Assembly (NCBI RefSeq): GCF_014397025.1
Contig: NZ_JACJUO010000001.1
Location: 124,001-188,000, forward strand
Origin: Ochrobactrum sp. Marseille-Q0166
GTDB lineage: Bacteria > Pseudomonadota > Alphaproteobacteria > Rhizobiales > Rhizobiaceae
DNA: 64,000 nt
Direction: 5' to 3'
Shown here: piece after piece, positions 27,098 to 36,944 of the stretch
Position numbering within the stretch: the first letter of the stretch is position 1
Layout of the letters: every line of letters starts with the position of its first letter
Translations under genes and position numbers: made by a program
The notes under the pieces: generated by a model
The model's input: only the letters and a program-made list of their open reading frames with translations
Database searches by the model: none
What the model was told of the DNA's origin: nothing

Positions 27098-28933
27098 ATG
27101 CCTCCTTATCGTTCGCGTACTACCACCCACGGCCGCAATATGGCTGGCGCGCGCGGCCTATGGCGCGCCACCGGCATGAAGGATGAGGATTTTGGCAAGC
27201 CGATTATTGCTGTGGTGAACTCATTCACCCAGTTTGTGCCGGGCCATGTGCATCTCAAGGATCTTGGACAGCTGGTAGCACGCGAAATTGAAAGCGCTGG
27301 CGGTGTTGCAAAAGAATTCAACACAATCGCTGTCGATGATGGCATCGCCATGGGTCATGACGGCATGCTTTATTCATTGCCATCGCGTGAATTGATTGCC
27401 GACTCGGTCGAATACATGGTCAATGCGCATTGTGCCGATGCGATGGTCTGCATCTCCAACTGCGACAAGATCACTCCTGGCATGTTGATGGCATCACTGC
27501 GCCTCAATATTCCAGTCGTTTTCGTTTCCGGTGGCCCGATGGAAGCCGGCAAGGTGGTCTGGGACGATCAAGTCAAGAAGCTCGACCTTGTGGATGCAAT
27601 GGTTGCAGCTGCTGACGATCATTATACAGACGAACAGGTCAAGGCGATTGAACGCTCGGCCTGTCCGACCTGCGGCTCATGCTCGGGCATGTTTACCGCA
27701 AACTCGATGAACTGCCTCACCGAAGCACTTGGCCTGTCGCTGCCGGGCAACGGTTCGACGCTTGCAACCCATGCTGACCGCAAGCGCCTGTTTGTCGAAG
27801 CCGGTCATCTGGTTGTCGATCTTGCGCGCCGTTATTATGAGCAGAACGATGAAAGTGTATTGCCGCGCTCGATTGCAAGCTTCCCGGCATTTGAAAACGC
27901 CATGACACTCGACATTGCCATGGGCGGCTCAACCAATACGGTTCTGCATCTGCTTGCAGCCGCACAGGAAGCCGAAATAGACTTCACCATGGCTGATATT
28001 GACCGTCTGTCGCGTCGTGTTCCGGTTCTCTGCAAGGTCGCGCCTGCCAACAACACGGTTCACATGGAAGATGTGCATCGCGCAGGCGGCATCATGGGTA
28101 TTCTGGGTCAGCTCGACAAGGCAGGCCTGATCAATACTGACCTGCCAACAGTTCACAGCGAAAGCATGGGCAAGGCGCTCGATCATTGGGACGTTACCCG
28201 TACCAATAGCGAAATGGTGCACAAGTTCTATTCGGCTGCCCCCGGTGGTATACCGACACAGGTTGCATTCTCTCAAGAGCGCCGCTTTGACAGCGTTGAT
28301 ACGAACCGTGAAACGGGGGTTATCCGCTCGAAAGAACATGCGTTTAGTCAGGATGGTGGTCTGGCAGTTCTTTACGGCAATCTCGCTGAAGACGGCTGCA
28401 TCGTGAAGACGGCAGGCGTGGACGATTCCATCCTGAAATTCTCCGGCCCTGCCCGCATCTTCGAAAGCCAGGATACGGCCGTGCTCGGCATTCTGAATGG
28501 CAAGATCAAGGCTGGCGACATTGTGCTGATCCGCTATGAAGGTCCGCGTGGCGGTCCGGGTATGCAGGAAATGCTCTATCCAACCAGCTACCTCAAGTCG
28601 AAGGGTCTGGGTAAGGCTTGCGCGCTGATCACCGACGGTCGTTTCTCGGGCGGCTCATCGGGTCTTTCGATTGGTCACGTTTCCCCGGAAGCAGCCGAAG
28701 GTGGCACAATCGGGCTGGTGCGTGAAGGCGATATCATAGACATCGACATTCCAAACCGTACGATCCATCTCGCTGTTGACGATGCAACGCTGGCAGAACG
28801 CCGCGCCGAGCAGAATGCAACAGGCTGGAAGCCACTGGAACAGCGCAAGCGCAAGGTTTCAACCGCGCTGAAAGCCTATGCCTCTATGGCAACGAGTGCT
28901 GCCAAGGGTGCGGTACGAAAACTGCCGGATTGA
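27098..28933 (+). CDS. ilvD: Dihydroxy-acid dehydratase
   Basis: Dehydrates 2,3-dihydroxy-isovalerate and 2,3-dihydroxy-3-methylvalerate in valine and isoleucine synthesis; iron-sulfur enzyme, cytoplasmic, 611 residues, normal length. Cysteine ligands are in [11 protein letters not shown] near residue 122 and [15 protein letters not shown] near 195; the C-terminal half carries [20 protein letters not shown]. Chosen start is the ATG at 27098, seven bases after AAAAGG; a TTG two codons upstream is in frame. Followed by a terminator, so transcription is probably single-gene. Confidence 0.98.
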   Translation: MPPYRSRTTTHGRNMAGARGLWRATGMKDEDFGKPIIAVVNSFTQFVPGHVHLKDLGQLVAREIESAGGVAKEFNTIAVDDGIAMGHDGMLYSLPSRELIADSVEYMVNAHCADAMVCISNCDKITPGMLMASLRLNIPVVFVSGGPMEAGKVVWDDQVKKLDLVDAMVAAADDHYTDEQVKAIERSACPTCGSCSGMFTANSMNCLTEALGLSLPGNGSTLATHADRKRLFVEAGHLVVDLARRYYEQNDESVLPRSIASFPAFENAMTLDIAMGGSTNTVLHLLAAAQEAEIDFTMADIDRLSRRVPVLCKVAPANNTVHMEDVHRAGGIMGILGQLDKAGLINTDLPTVHSESMGKALDHWDVTRTNSEMVHKFYSAAPGGIPTQVAFSQERRFDSVDTNRETGVIRSKEHAFSQDGGLAVLYGNLAEDGCIVKTAGVDDSILKFSGPARIFESQDTAVLGILNGKIKAGDIVLIRYEGPRGGPGMQEMLYPTSYLKSKGLGKACALITDGRFSGGSSGLSIGHVSPEAAEGGTIGLVREGDIIDIDIPNRTIHLAVDDATLAERRAEQNATGWKPLEQRKRKVSTALKAYASMATSAAKGAVRKLPD

Positions 28934-28949
28934 TTGAATTTAATATTTA

Positions 28950-28973
28950 AGGCGGTGCAAGCCGCCTTTTTTC
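28950..28973 (+). terminator. Terminator of ilvD
   Basis: Stem AGGCGG / CCGCCT with a short TGCAAG loop followed by six T, 17 bases after the stop codon. Confidence 0.85.
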
Positions 28974-29044
28974 TTGCAATTGCAAGTAACTCCCACTCTA
29001 AACCCTCAATTGAAGAATCACTGGGTCGTACGGGGGTATATTTG

Positions 29045-29446
29045 GTGGTGCGAGAAAATTTTAAAGCCAACAAAGCGCTTTTGTGCGCAGTATTTCTTAT
29101 ACCTTTTATAGTGGGCGCTGTGTCGTTTTATCTCGACGGCATACTTGATTTGCGCGGAACGTTTCGGGATTTGACCGTCATCGCCTCCGCAATCCTACTT
29201 CTCATAGCATCGCTTCAAGCACTTAATTCAGATGCATTGCTCAACGGCCACAAACTTCCTTCTCGCGGGCTACTGTTCGTCGGCGTTTTGTTGCTTCCTT
29301 TTGCACAGTTGCTTTATCTCCTACGCACACGAAAGCCATTGCGCGCGATCTGGCTACTCATCCTGTTCTGGATAACAATGTTTCTGTCGCTCTTTGCGGG
29401 CGCACTCACCTGTTTGATCATCGTCCTGATTGTGAATCAATTCTGA
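29045..29446 (+). CDS. Hypothetical multi-helix membrane protein
   Basis: Open frame with about three or four hydrophobic helices (ALLCAVFLIPFIVGAVSFYL, then two more, and a C-terminal LFAGALTCLIIVLIV). I do not recognise a family. The frame runs back through the ilvD terminator to 28934, but that part is unlikely to be translated. There is no ATG near the N-terminus, so the start must be TTG or GTG; GTG at 29045 after GGGGG is my guess. It is the weakest coding call here. It points toward the ccm operon, ending near the ccmG stop. Confidence 0.45.
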   Translation: MVRENFKANKALLCAVFLIPFIVGAVSFYLDGILDLRGTFRDLTVIASAILLLIASLQALNSDALLNGHKLPSRGLLFVGVLLLPFAQLLYLLRTRKPLRAIWLLILFWITMFLSLFAGALTCLIIVLIVNQF

Positions 29447-29482
29447 TGTATCAAAAACCAAACTGCGCCTGATCCCCGCTTA

Positions 29483-30076
29483 TCAACGACTGCCAAACAT
29501 GCGTGACACCGCAGGCATCAGATCATTCTTCACCGAATCCGGCGTGAACGGTCCGACATGCTTGTAGACGATCTTGCCTGTTTCATCGACGAGGAACGTT
29601 TCCGGCACGCCGTAGACGCCCCATTCAATGGCTGAGCGTCCGGCGCGGTCGGCACCGACGGCGGCAAAAGGATTGCCGAGATCGCCAAGGAAACGGCGGG
29701 CGTTTTCGGGTTGGTCCTTGTAATTGAGGCCAACCACGCGAATGCGCTCGTCCTTGGCGATTTCCATCAAAAGCGGATGCTCCTGACGACACGGAACACA
29801 CCATGATCCCCACACATTGACCAGTGTGAGCTTGCCCCCAGGACCCGTTTTGAAATCTTCGCTGTTGAGGCCCGGAACCGGTGCGCCATCACGCATCAAA
29901 CCTTCAACGGATGGGAGACTGGTTTGCGGCGCGTCCTTGCCGATGAGTGCTGACGGGATAGTCGTGTTGTCTTTTCCGGATAACAGTTGCACCGCAAAAA
30001 CCGCCGCCAGCGCGACGAAAATCATCAGCGGTAGCAACGCCACCCATGTCGAACGCTTTTTGGTCGTTTCACTCAT
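29483..30076 (-). CDS. ccmG: Cytochrome c biogenesis thiol:disulfide oxidoreductase CcmG (DsbE)
   Basis: Periplasmic, membrane-anchored thioredoxin-like protein, 197 residues, that keeps apocytochrome c cysteines reduced for heme attachment. Order: cytoplasmic tip, one membrane helix (near 10-30), then a thioredoxin fold with GSWCVPCRQEHP near 92 (the CxxC active site), NYKDQPENARRFL, and the cis-Pro region WGVYGVPETFLVD, typical of CcmG. The start ATG overlaps the ccmD stop (ATGA), so it is translationally coupled. Last gene of ccmABCDG. Confidence 0.95.
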   Translation of the reverse strand: MSETTKKRSTWVALLPLMIFVALAAVFAVQLLSGKDNTTIPSALIGKDAPQTSLPSVEGLMRDGAPVPGLNSEDFKTGPGGKLTLVNVWGSWCVPCRQEHPLLMEIAKDERIRVVGLNYKDQPENARRFLGDLGNPFAAVGADRAGRSAIEWGVYGVPETFLVDETGKIVYKHVGPFTPDSVKNDLMPAVSRMFGSR

Positions 30077-30243
30077 TGTGCGGAACCGGATGCCTTGTCT
30101 GAACGACGGCGCACACCCTGCGCCTCAAGCCGCTTTAACGCATTTTTCTGGATGCGCTGATCAATGAGAATCCAGCTGATGGTTATGGCAAGTGCTGCTG
30201 CAGCAATCCCATAAGACGTCATCACATAAGCGAAATGGCTCAT
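30073..30243 (-). CDS. ccmD: Heme exporter protein CcmD
   Basis: Tiny 56-residue membrane protein between ccmC and ccmG: short periplasmic start MSHFAYVMTSYG, one helix (IAAAALAITISWILI) and a basic cytoplasmic tail with RLEAQGVRRRS. CcmD stabilises CcmE and aids release of holo-CcmE from the CcmABC complex. Both ends overlap the neighbours by four bases (ATGA), the hallmark of a tightly coupled operon. Its position, size and the RLEAQGVRRR tail typical of CcmD make the call secure. Confidence 0.93.
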   Translation of the reverse strand: MSHFAYVMTSYGIAAAALAITISWILIDQRIQKNALKRLEAQGVRRRSDKASGSAQ

Positions 30244-31043
30244 TGTGCGGCCTCCCCTTGGGTTGCGATGCGCTCTCTTTTCATGCGGCTGCGATCTGCA
30301 TTGCGTGCTGCGAGCTTTTTCATCGAAGCCACGCGGCGGCGCCAGATTTCATTGCGCATTGCCATCATATGTAATGTGAGAAACAGCAGCGTGAAACCAA
30401 TCGCCATCACAAAAAGCGGGCGCAGCATGGAGCCGTCAATCGTCGGGCCATCCATGCGGAAGACCGATGCGGGCTGGTGCAACGTGTTCCACCAGTCGAC
30501 CGAGAATTTAATGATCGGAATATTGATGAAGCCGACCAGGGTGAGCACGGCCACAGGCTTCGCGCTTTTCGCCGGATCATCCATCGCACGCGACAACGCG
30601 ATAATGCCAAGATACATCAGAAAAAGCACAAAAACGGACGTCAATCGTGCGTCCCACACCCACCACGTGCCCCACATCGGTTTGCCCCAGAGTGAGCCTG
30701 TTGCAAGTGCAAGCGCGGTGAAAACTGCTCCCAAGGGAGCCGCTGCCCGGATTGAGACGTCAGCCAGCGGATGACGCCAGACCAGCGTACCCAGCGCCGA
30801 AATTGCCATGATTGAATAGCACATCATCGAAAGCCATGCGAAAGGCACATGGATATACATGATGCGAACCGTCAGCCCTTGCTGATAATCGTCCGGCGAC
30901 AGGAAAACCATATAGAGCCCCGTAGCCAGAAACAGCGCAGACAGGCCGCCAAGCCACGGCAAAACCTTGCCCGTGAAAGCAATGAACCGCGTGGGGTTAG
31001 CCAGATCAAGCCAGCTTGTGGTTTTCGCAATGTCATTCGTCAT
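30240..31043 (-). CDS. ccmC: Heme exporter/ligand-handling protein CcmC
   Basis: Inner membrane protein, 267 residues, about six helices. It presents heme to CcmE in cytochrome c maturation. The family tryptophan-rich heme-handling loop is visible as PMWGTWWVWDARLTS near residue 126, with conserved His residues in the flanking periplasmic loops (IMYIHVPFAWLSM near 64). The C-terminal extension, rich in Arg and Lys, is longer than in E. coli. It overlaps ccmD; about 100 bases separate it from ccmB. Confidence 0.96.
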   Translation of the reverse strand: MTNDIAKTTSWLDLANPTRFIAFTGKVLPWLGGLSALFLATGLYMVFLSPDDYQQGLTVRIMYIHVPFAWLSMMCYSIMAISALGTLVWRHPLADVSIRAAAPLGAVFTALALATGSLWGKPMWGTWWVWDARLTSVFVLFLMYLGIIALSRAMDDPAKSAKPVAVLTLVGFINIPIIKFSVDWWNTLHQPASVFRMDGPTIDGSMLRPLFVMAIGFTLLFLTLHMMAMRNEIWRRRVASMKKLAARNADRSRMKRERIATQGEAAQ

Positions 31044-31143
31044 GACTTATACTTATACCTGACGCGTTATGGCGTTCAATTGACCGTAATCAACTGCGTC
31101 AATCCGCCGAGCACAATTTCATCTTATCAGAGCGGATTCCTAT

Positions 31144-31809
31144 TTAATCCGCCGAATTTTTCAATGAAGCTGCCGCTGCCAGCGGTCCCAAAACTGCAAA
31201 AAACAAAGTCAGTGCGCACAGGATAAGAAACGGAGCAAAGAACGGAGCCACCAAATCAGTCGCGCCATAAGAAGCAGAAACACCGAAAATCAGGACCGGA
31301 ATGGTCAATGGCAGTACGATTACCGAAACCAGCAAGCCGCCGCGTGGAAGCGCAACAGCAAGTGCCGCCCCCACTGCGCCGATAAAAGCAATCGCAGGAG
31401 TTCCGACCAGAAGTGTGAGCGCAGTTGCAGCGGTTGCCGTCGTATCCATATTCATAAAAAGCCCGAGCATCGGCGAGGCAATGACCAGCGGCAGGACACT
31501 TGCAACCCAATGCGCAACGCATTTCACAAAAACGGTGAAAGCCAGCATATGACGGTCTGAACCGATGAGCAGAAGATCAAGCGAGCCGTCTTCGCGATCT
31601 GCCTGAAACAGCCGGTCGAGGCCGAGAAGCGTTGCCAGCAAAGCACCGATCCACAGCATGGCAGGACCAATGCGGGCCAGCAGATTGAGATCGGGACCGA
31701 CGCCGAACGGCATCACCGAAATGACAGCCAGAAAGAACAGTATACCGATCAATGCGCCGCCACCGGCACGGAAACTCAGCCGCAAATCTCTAAAGAAAAG
31801 AGCCAGCAT
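31144..31809 (-). CDS. ccmB: Heme exporter permease CcmB
   Basis: Six-helix inner membrane subunit of the CcmAB ABC complex, 221 residues, working with CcmC and CcmD to release heme-loaded CcmE. Motifs are FFLAVISVMPFGVGPDL near 27, LFQADREDGSLDLLL near 67 and ALTLLVGTPAIAFIGAVGA. The ATG at 31809 overlaps the ccmA stop (TGATG); a GTG one codon earlier is possible. Confidence 0.95.
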   Translation of the reverse strand: MLALFFRDLRLSFRAGGGALIGILFFLAVISVMPFGVGPDLNLLARIGPAMLWIGALLATLLGLDRLFQADREDGSLDLLLIGSDRHMLAFTVFVKCVAHWVASVLPLVIASPMLGLFMNMDTTATAATALTLLVGTPAIAFIGAVGAALAVALPRGGLLVSVIVLPLTIPVLIFGVSASYGATDLVAPFFAPFLILCALTLFFAVLGPLAAAASLKNSAD

Positions 31810-32426
31810 CACGCGACCTCGTGCGAGAAGGCGGCCATATCGAGCGCCTTGATACCCGTCAAACCAAGTGGAATATGCGTTGCGGCAATGACCATACCGC
31901 CCTCAAGCATATGGTCATGCATCAGTTCTGCAAAGCGCGCTTCGGATGCCTTGTCGAGACCGGCGGTTGGCTCATCGACAATCCACAATGGGCGATAGCT
32001 TATCAGCAGCTTGGCGATGGAAACGCGACGCTTTTGCCCCGTCGAAAGATAGCCGAAAGGCAGATGTTCAACGCCCGGCAGATCGACGGCTTCCAGAGCT
32101 TCATCGATGTCAAATCGCTCAGTTCCGTGGAATTTCTGCCAGAACAGGAGATTTTCGCGCACGCTTAAAGCGGGCTTCATTGCATTCTGGTGACCAAGAT
32201 AATGGCAGGCAGCACGAACAGGAAGGACTGAACCGTCTTCCAACAACTCGATCTTTCCCGCTTCAGGTGTGAGAAGACCGCAAATAATGCGCAGCAAAGT
32301 GGATTTTCCGGAGCCATTCGGGCCAGTTATAATCAGCGCTTCGCCGGACGACAGTTCAAATGAAAGGCCTGCAAAGATCGTTTCACCACCGCGCTCGCCC
32401 GCCAGATTTTCGGCCCCAAGCCGCAT
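31809..32426 (-). CDS. ccmA: Heme exporter ATP-binding protein CcmA
   Basis: Small ABC ATPase, 205 residues, first gene of the ccmABCDG operon. Walker A GPNGSGKSTLL near 35-45, signature LSTGQKRR (STGQ variant, usual for CcmA) near 126, Walker B with LWIVDEPTAGLD, switch His in ATHIP. The start follows GGAGAG at ideal distance. ATP hydrolysis drives release of holo-CcmE. The promoter should lie in 32427-32520, divergent from acnA. ccmE, ccmF and ccmH are not in this window, as is common in Rhizobiales. Confidence 0.96.
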   Translation of the reverse strand: MRLGAENLAGERGGETIFAGLSFELSSGEALIITGPNGSGKSTLLRIICGLLTPEAGKIELLEDGSVLPVRAACHYLGHQNAMKPALSVRENLLFWQKFHGTERFDIDEALEAVDLPGVEHLPFGYLSTGQKRRVSIAKLLISYRPLWIVDEPTAGLDKASEARFAELMHDHMLEGGMVIAATHIPLGLTGIKALDMAAFSHEVA

Positions 32427-32682
32427 ATTCTCTCCTTACCACATTTGGCTATGCCAAACGGGATATCGCAACATTTTGCCGCAAGGGTTCCGGTTCACGA
32501 TAATCTGTCTGGAATCGTTTTAAGAAACTCCCTATATCAGAGCTACCATGCCAGCGGTCGGTGTGGAAACAAATTTTGGCCGATCTGAATTGCCTGTTGC
32601 TCGTGAGAGTGCAGGTGTCGGGGCGGACAGCGGAAATGACTGCACCCGCACCTTGGCGCGTCCTTGAAACGCAAGCTTAGGC

Positions 32683-32721
32683 GTTCGTCCTGGTTTTCCG
32701 GCCAGCAGCATGAGGACGAAC
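32683..32721 (+). promoter_or_regulatory. Hairpin able to sequester the acnA ribosome binding site
   Basis: GTTCGTCCT (32683-32691) is a perfect 9-bp complement of AGGACGAAC (32713-32721). The second arm contains the purine-rich ribosome site of acnA, whose GTG starts five bases later. An inner CTGG/CCAG pairing is possible. A folded leader would block initiation. Confidence 0.5.
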
Positions 32722-32725
32722 TAAA

Positions 32726-35413
32726 GTGTCTAACATTGATAGTTTCAAAAGCCGCAAAACGCTTACCGTCAACGGTAAAGAATATGTCTATTACAGCTTG
32801 ACCGAAGCCGAAAAGAACGGTCTCAAGGGCATTTCCAAACTTCCATTTTCCATGAAGGTTCTGCTTGAGAACCTGTTGCGCTTTGAAGATGACCGCTCCG
32901 TCAAGAAGTCGGATATCGAAGCCGTTGCGGCATGGCTCACAGATCGCGGTTCAGCGGGTGCCGAAATTGCCTATCGACCAGCCCGCGTGCTTATGCAGGA
33001 CTTCACCGGCGTTCCGGCTGTTGTGGATCTTGCCGCAATGCGCGACGGCCTCAAGGCGCTTGGCGGCGACCCTGAAAAGATTAATCCGCTCGTTCCTGTC
33101 GACCTCGTCATCGACCACTCAGTCATCGTCGATGAATTCGGCAATCCGAGTGCATTCAAAGCCAACGTGGATCTCGAATATCAGCGCAATGGCGAACGCT
33201 ATCGCTTTCTTAAGTGGGGCCAGCAGGCATTCAAGAACTTCCGCGTTGTTCCTCCGGGCACAGGCATCTGCCATCAGGTGAACCTCGAATATCTGGCACA
33301 GGCCGTCTGGACGAAAGAAGAAGACGGCGTGACCTTTGCCTATCCTGACACCTGCGTCGGCACAGATTCCCACACCACCATGGTCAATGGCCTTGGCGTA
33401 CTTGGCTGGGGTGTCGGCGGCATTGAAGCGGAAGCCGCAATGCTCGGCCAGCCGGTTTCCATGCTCCTGCCGGAAGTTATCGGGTTCCGCCTGACCGGCA
33501 AGGTCAAAGAAGGCGTGACCGCGACCGATCTCGTACTCACCGTCACGCAAATGCTGCGCAAGAAGGGTGTTGTCGGCAAGTTCGTCGAGTTCTTCGGCGA
33601 AGGCCTCGAAAACATGACGCTCGCTGATCGCGCAACCATTGCAAACATGGGCCCGGAATATGGTGCGACTTGCGGCTTCTTCCCGATCGACAAGGAAACC
33701 CTCAACTACATGAACACGACAGGTCGCGAAGAAGACCGTATCGCGCTTGTTGAGGCCTATTCGCGTGCACAGGGCATGTGGCGCGAAGCCGGATCAGAAG
33801 ATCCAGTGTTCACCGATATTCTTGAACTCGACATGGGTGACGTGGTTCCATCCATGGCAGGTCCAAAGCGTCCTGAAGGCCGCATTGCACTTGAAAATAT
33901 CGGATCAGGTTTCGCAACATCGCTTGAAACCGAATACAAGAAGACCACCGGCCAGACCACGCGTTATGCCGTTGAAGGTGAGGATTATGATCTCGGTCAT
34001 GGCGATGTGGTGATTGCCGCCATCACCTCCTGCACCAACACCTCCAACCCAAGTGTGCTGATTGCTGCAGGTCTTCTGGCTCGCAATGCTGTTGCGAAGG
34101 GTCTCAAGACCAAGCCTTGGGTCAAAACCTCGCTTGCGCCTGGTTCTCAGGTGGTTGCCGCTTATCTTGAATCTGCTGGCCTGCAAAAAGACCTCGATGC
34201 ACTTGGTTTCAACCTTGTCGGTTTCGGCTGCACGACCTGTATCGGTAACTCCGGTCCTTTGCCTGCTCCTATTTCCAAGACGATCAACGAAAAGGGTCTG
34301 ATTGCGGCTGCCGTTCTTTCCGGCAACCGTAACTTTGAAGGCCGCGTTTCGCCGGACGTTCAGGCAAACTATCTTGCTTCGCCGCCGCTCGTCGTTGCTC
34401 ACGCTCTTGCTGGTACGGTCACCAAGGATCTGACCAAGGAACCTCTTGGCGAAGATCAGGACGGAAATCCAGTGTTCCTGCGCGATATCTGGCCTTCATC
34501 TGCTGAAATCCAGGATTTCATTGCCAAGAACGTGACCCGCAAAGTGTTCTCTGAAAAATATGCGGATGTGTTCAAGGGCGACGAAAACTGGCAGGCCGTT
34601 CAGGTTCCTGCAGGCCAGACCTATGCATGGGACGACAATTCGACCTATGTACAGAACCCGCCTTATTTCGTCGGCATGGGCAAGTCGGCTGGTACGATTG
34701 CAGACGTCAAGGGGGCGCGCGTTCTCGGTCTCTTCGGCGACAAGATCACGACCGACCACATCTCGCCTGCCGGTTCCATCAAGGCGCAATCGCCTGCTGG
34801 CAAGTATCTGCTTGACCACGGCGTCGGCATTGCCGACTTCAACCAGTACGGCACCCGTCGCGGCAACCATGAAGTGATGATGCGCGGTACGTTTGCCAAC
34901 ATCCGTATTCGCAATCACATGCTGGGCGAAAACGGTCGCGAAGGCGGCTACACCATCCATTATCCATCGAAGGAAGAAACCTCGATCTATGATGCTGCCA
35001 TGCAGTACAAGGCCGAAGGTGTTCCGCTTGTGATCTTTGCCGGTGTCGAATATGGCAATGGTTCATCGCGAGACTGGGCTGCCAAGGGCACCAACCTGCT
35101 CGGTGTGAAGGCCGTGATTGCGCAGTCGTTTGAGCGTATTCACCGGTCCAACCTCGTCGGCATGGGCATTGTGCCTTTCGTCTTCGAGGAAGGAACGAGC
35201 TGGCAGACGCTGGGTCTTAAGGGTGACGAAATCGTCTCCATCGAAGGACTGGCTGATGTGCGTCCACGTCAGAAGGTTGAAGCTTCTATCACTTATGCCG
35301 ATGGTAGCGTGAAGAAGGTTCCACTCATCTGCCGTATCGATACGCTGGACGAGCTAGATTACATGAAGAATGGCGGCATTCTGCAGACCGTTCTGCGCGA
35401 TCTCGCTGCCTAG
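32726..35413 (+). CDS. acnA: Aconitate hydratase A
   Basis: Iron-sulfur TCA-cycle enzyme interconverting citrate and isocitrate, 895 residues, full length for AcnA/IRP-type aconitases. Cluster ligands are in TSCTNTSNP near residue 435 and [14 protein letters not shown] near 501. Other family segments are [24 protein letters not shown] (here [17 protein letters not shown]) near 213, [20 protein letters not shown] near 712 and [13 protein letters not shown] near 776. Translation starts at GTG behind GAGGACG. Some aconitases bind RNA when the cluster is lost; whether this one does is unknown, but the leader hairpin makes the question relevant. Confidence 0.98.
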   Translation: MSNIDSFKSRKTLTVNGKEYVYYSLTEAEKNGLKGISKLPFSMKVLLENLLRFEDDRSVKKSDIEAVAAWLTDRGSAGAEIAYRPARVLMQDFTGVPAVVDLAAMRDGLKALGGDPEKINPLVPVDLVIDHSVIVDEFGNPSAFKANVDLEYQRNGERYRFLKWGQQAFKNFRVVPPGTGICHQVNLEYLAQAVWTKEEDGVTFAYPDTCVGTDSHTTMVNGLGVLGWGVGGIEAEAAMLGQPVSMLLPEVIGFRLTGKVKEGVTATDLVLTVTQMLRKKGVVGKFVEFFGEGLENMTLADRATIANMGPEYGATCGFFPIDKETLNYMNTTGREEDRIALVEAYSRAQGMWREAGSEDPVFTDILELDMGDVVPSMAGPKRPEGRIALENIGSGFATSLETEYKKTTGQTTRYAVEGEDYDLGHGDVVIAAITSCTNTSNPSVLIAAGLLARNAVAKGLKTKPWVKTSLAPGSQVVAAYLESAGLQKDLDALGFNLVGFGCTTCIGNSGPLPAPISKTINEKGLIAAAVLSGNRNFEGRVSPDVQANYLASPPLVVAHALAGTVTKDLTKEPLGEDQDGNPVFLRDIWPSSAEIQDFIAKNVTRKVFSEKYADVFKGDENWQAVQVPAGQTYAWDDNSTYVQNPPYFVGMGKSAGTIADVKGARVLGLFGDKITTDHISPAGSIKAQSPAGKYLLDHGVGIADFNQYGTRRGNHEVMMRGTFANIRIRNHMLGENGREGGYTIHYPSKEETSIYDAAMQYKAEGVPLVIFAGVEYGNGSSRDWAAKGTNLLGVKAVIAQSFERIHRSNLVGMGIVPFVFEEGTSWQTLGLKGDEIVSIEGLADVRPRQKVEASITYADGSVKKVPLICRIDTLDELDYMKNGGILQTVLRDLAA

Positions 35414-35453
35414 AGCGCATTTCGATCTGATGGAATCAGATCAGCGCCCTAAT
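35412..35453. repeat. Bru-RS-like repeat fragment after acnA
   Basis: AGAGCGCATTTCGATCTGAT, then GGAATCAGATCAGCGC and CCTAATC. GATCTGAT and ATCAGATC form a palindrome. The same phrases are in the repeats at 7361 and 19066. Confidence 0.6.
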
Positions 35454-35472
35454 CAGCAGGATTGTCAAAATA

Positions 35473-35504
35473 AAAAGCCGCTGGAGCGATCCGGCGGCTT
35501 TTCC
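35473..35504 (+). terminator. Terminator of acnA
   Basis: AAAAGCCGC / GCGGCTTTT stem with an inner loop, followed by a short T tract. Confidence 0.8.
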
Positions 35505-35662
35505 TTAGAAAGATTGTGACCGTGCGATAAAAGAAACACTTTGCCTGCAAATCTCACTGCAACGTGAATTCCTATTGATCGTCGCAATTCCTACATAATA
35601 GATGTCAGCGTCAATTATATACGCATTACCCTATGTGAAACCGCTTCGCAGTTTTTCTGGAA

Positions 35663-36508
35663 ATGCTTCTATTACAGGATGAACCAAAAGTGACCTTCCA
35701 CTCCCCTTTCAACGGGACATATTCATGGCTTTCCGGCGAATGCGCCCCCGGTTTGCGCTGTGTTTGTGCTGCTTTGGGAATGGCGTTCACAGGATGCCTG
35801 TCCATTCAGGGCGTCGCGAAAGCGCAGGACAACAGCACGCGCACATCCGTGCTTGAGCTTTACACCAGCCAGGGCTGCAAATCCTGTCCGCAGGCCGACA
35901 AGAATCTGGCATCTTACGCGGATGATCCGCAGGTGTTGGCGCTGTCGTTTCACGTCAATTACTGGGATTATATGGGATGGCGCGATACGCTTGCCTCTCA
36001 GGATAATACCGACCGTCAGAATGCATATCGCAATTCGTTCAACGCAAAAATGGTTTACACGCCACAGGCGATTGTTAATGGCGCGGCGGAAATGAACGGC
36101 AATGATGCTGAAGTCGTGAAAAAGCATCTCAATGAAAACAAGCTCAAAGTGCCAGTTTCTATCACGAAGCTGGACGACGGACGCCTGTCCATCGAGGTCG
36201 GTGCCGGTGAAAAGCCGGACAAGCCTGTACATGTTGTGATGTTTTATCTGCGTGATTCCGTGACGATTCCAATCGACAAAGGCGAAAATGCCGGGCAGTC
36301 AGTCACCTATCGCAATACGGTAACGGACACGAACACAATTGGCATGTGGGACGGTAAGGCACTCAAAATCGAACTACCGGCATCAGAACTCGCTCGCAAA
36401 GATGTGAGTGGTTGCGCAATCGTTTTGCAAGAAAGCAATAACGAGAAAGCTCTTGGCCAGATTCATGGTGCCGCCATATTCAAGCAGAAAGATCAGCTGG
36501 GGCTCTGA
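35663..36508 (+). CDS. DUF1223 secreted thioredoxin-like protein
   Basis: Up to 281 residues. After a signal-like N-terminus (hydrophobic run ending near AKA-QDN) comes the DUF1223 domain: VLELYTSQGCKSCPQADKNL with a CxxC pair, LSFHVNYWDYMGWRDTLAS, NAYRNSFNAKMVYTPQAIVNG. The pattern recalls thioredoxin-fold proteins, so a periplasmic redox role is plausible but unproven. Start uncertain: ATG at 35663 has no clear ribosome site; GTG at 35690, nine bases after AGGA, gives a better-shaped signal peptide. Flanked by the acnA terminator and the 36588-36659 inverted repeat. Confidence 0.85.
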   Translation: MLLLQDEPKVTFHSPFNGTYSWLSGECAPGLRCVCAALGMAFTGCLSIQGVAKAQDNSTRTSVLELYTSQGCKSCPQADKNLASYADDPQVLALSFHVNYWDYMGWRDTLASQDNTDRQNAYRNSFNAKMVYTPQAIVNGAAEMNGNDAEVVKKHLNENKLKVPVSITKLDDGRLSIEVGAGEKPDKPVHVVMFYLRDSVTIPIDKGENAGQSVTYRNTVTDTNTIGMWDGKALKIELPASELARKDVSGCAIVLQESNNEKALGQIHGAAIFKQKDQLGL

Positions 36509-36944
36509 ACCCGTTGCATGACATTTTAAGTGCTTAAAGCTATTTTATAATTCTGGATTTTTATTCGGCTGAGAGATTGAACCATCAGAGGTTGGTTCGG
36601 TTCGGGTAGTCCTTTGGGCGGGGGGCTTGGGGTCGGACAAACCCGAACCGAACCGTCTCAGGCAACGACTCGATCTTTGCTTCACAATCGGGCCGGAATG
36701 CGAATTTGACAAGGCTAAAATGTGGCCAACAATCACCATTGAGAACATGCATTCTCTTTTCGTGATCAGCTAATATACAACTAATTGGGAGGCGAAACTT
36801 GTATAGATCAATCAGAACAAGACCGCCAGTACGCAAATACAACCTTGCAAAGATTTAATAAAAGCATCACCGTACTGCGATGAGGCATGATGATAGGTGC
36901 TCACAAGTTTCCGTCATGATCTATTCTCCGCCGAAAGGATGAAC
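36509..36944. other. Intergenic region holding a long inverted repeat
   Basis: 436 bases with no supported gene. Its main content is the G-rich-looped inverted repeat at 36588-36659, annotated separately. Short readings across it have no ribosome sites or recognisable motifs. The part from 36740 to 36930 is AT-rich and probably carries the promoter of the DUF2794 gene. Confidence 0.5.
36588..36659. repeat. Long inverted repeat with G-rich loop
   Basis: A 14-bp perfect arm GGTTCGGTTCGGGT (36594-36607) pairs with ACCCGAACCGAACC (36641-36654). GAGG/TCTC extends the stem outside, and GTCC/GGAC (36609-36612, 36635-36638) inside. The loop is GGG-C-GGGGGG-CTT-GGGG. No T tract follows on either strand, so it is not a standard terminator. 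Could be a structured RNA, a protein-binding site or a remnant of a palindromic mobile element. Confidence 0.75.

Noticed and set aside
36590..36657. Possible tRNA suggested by GGTTCG phrases
   Set aside because: No cloverleaf can be drawn; the phrases are arms of the inverted repeat. No tRNA was seen anywhere in the window.
36588..36659. Interpretation of the long inverted repeat as a terminator
   Set aside because: Neither strand has a T tract after the stem and the loop is unusually long and G-rich.
36545..36842. Small minus-strand frames across the 36.6-kb inverted repeat
   Set aside because: No ribosome site or family, and the translation is dominated by the palindrome.
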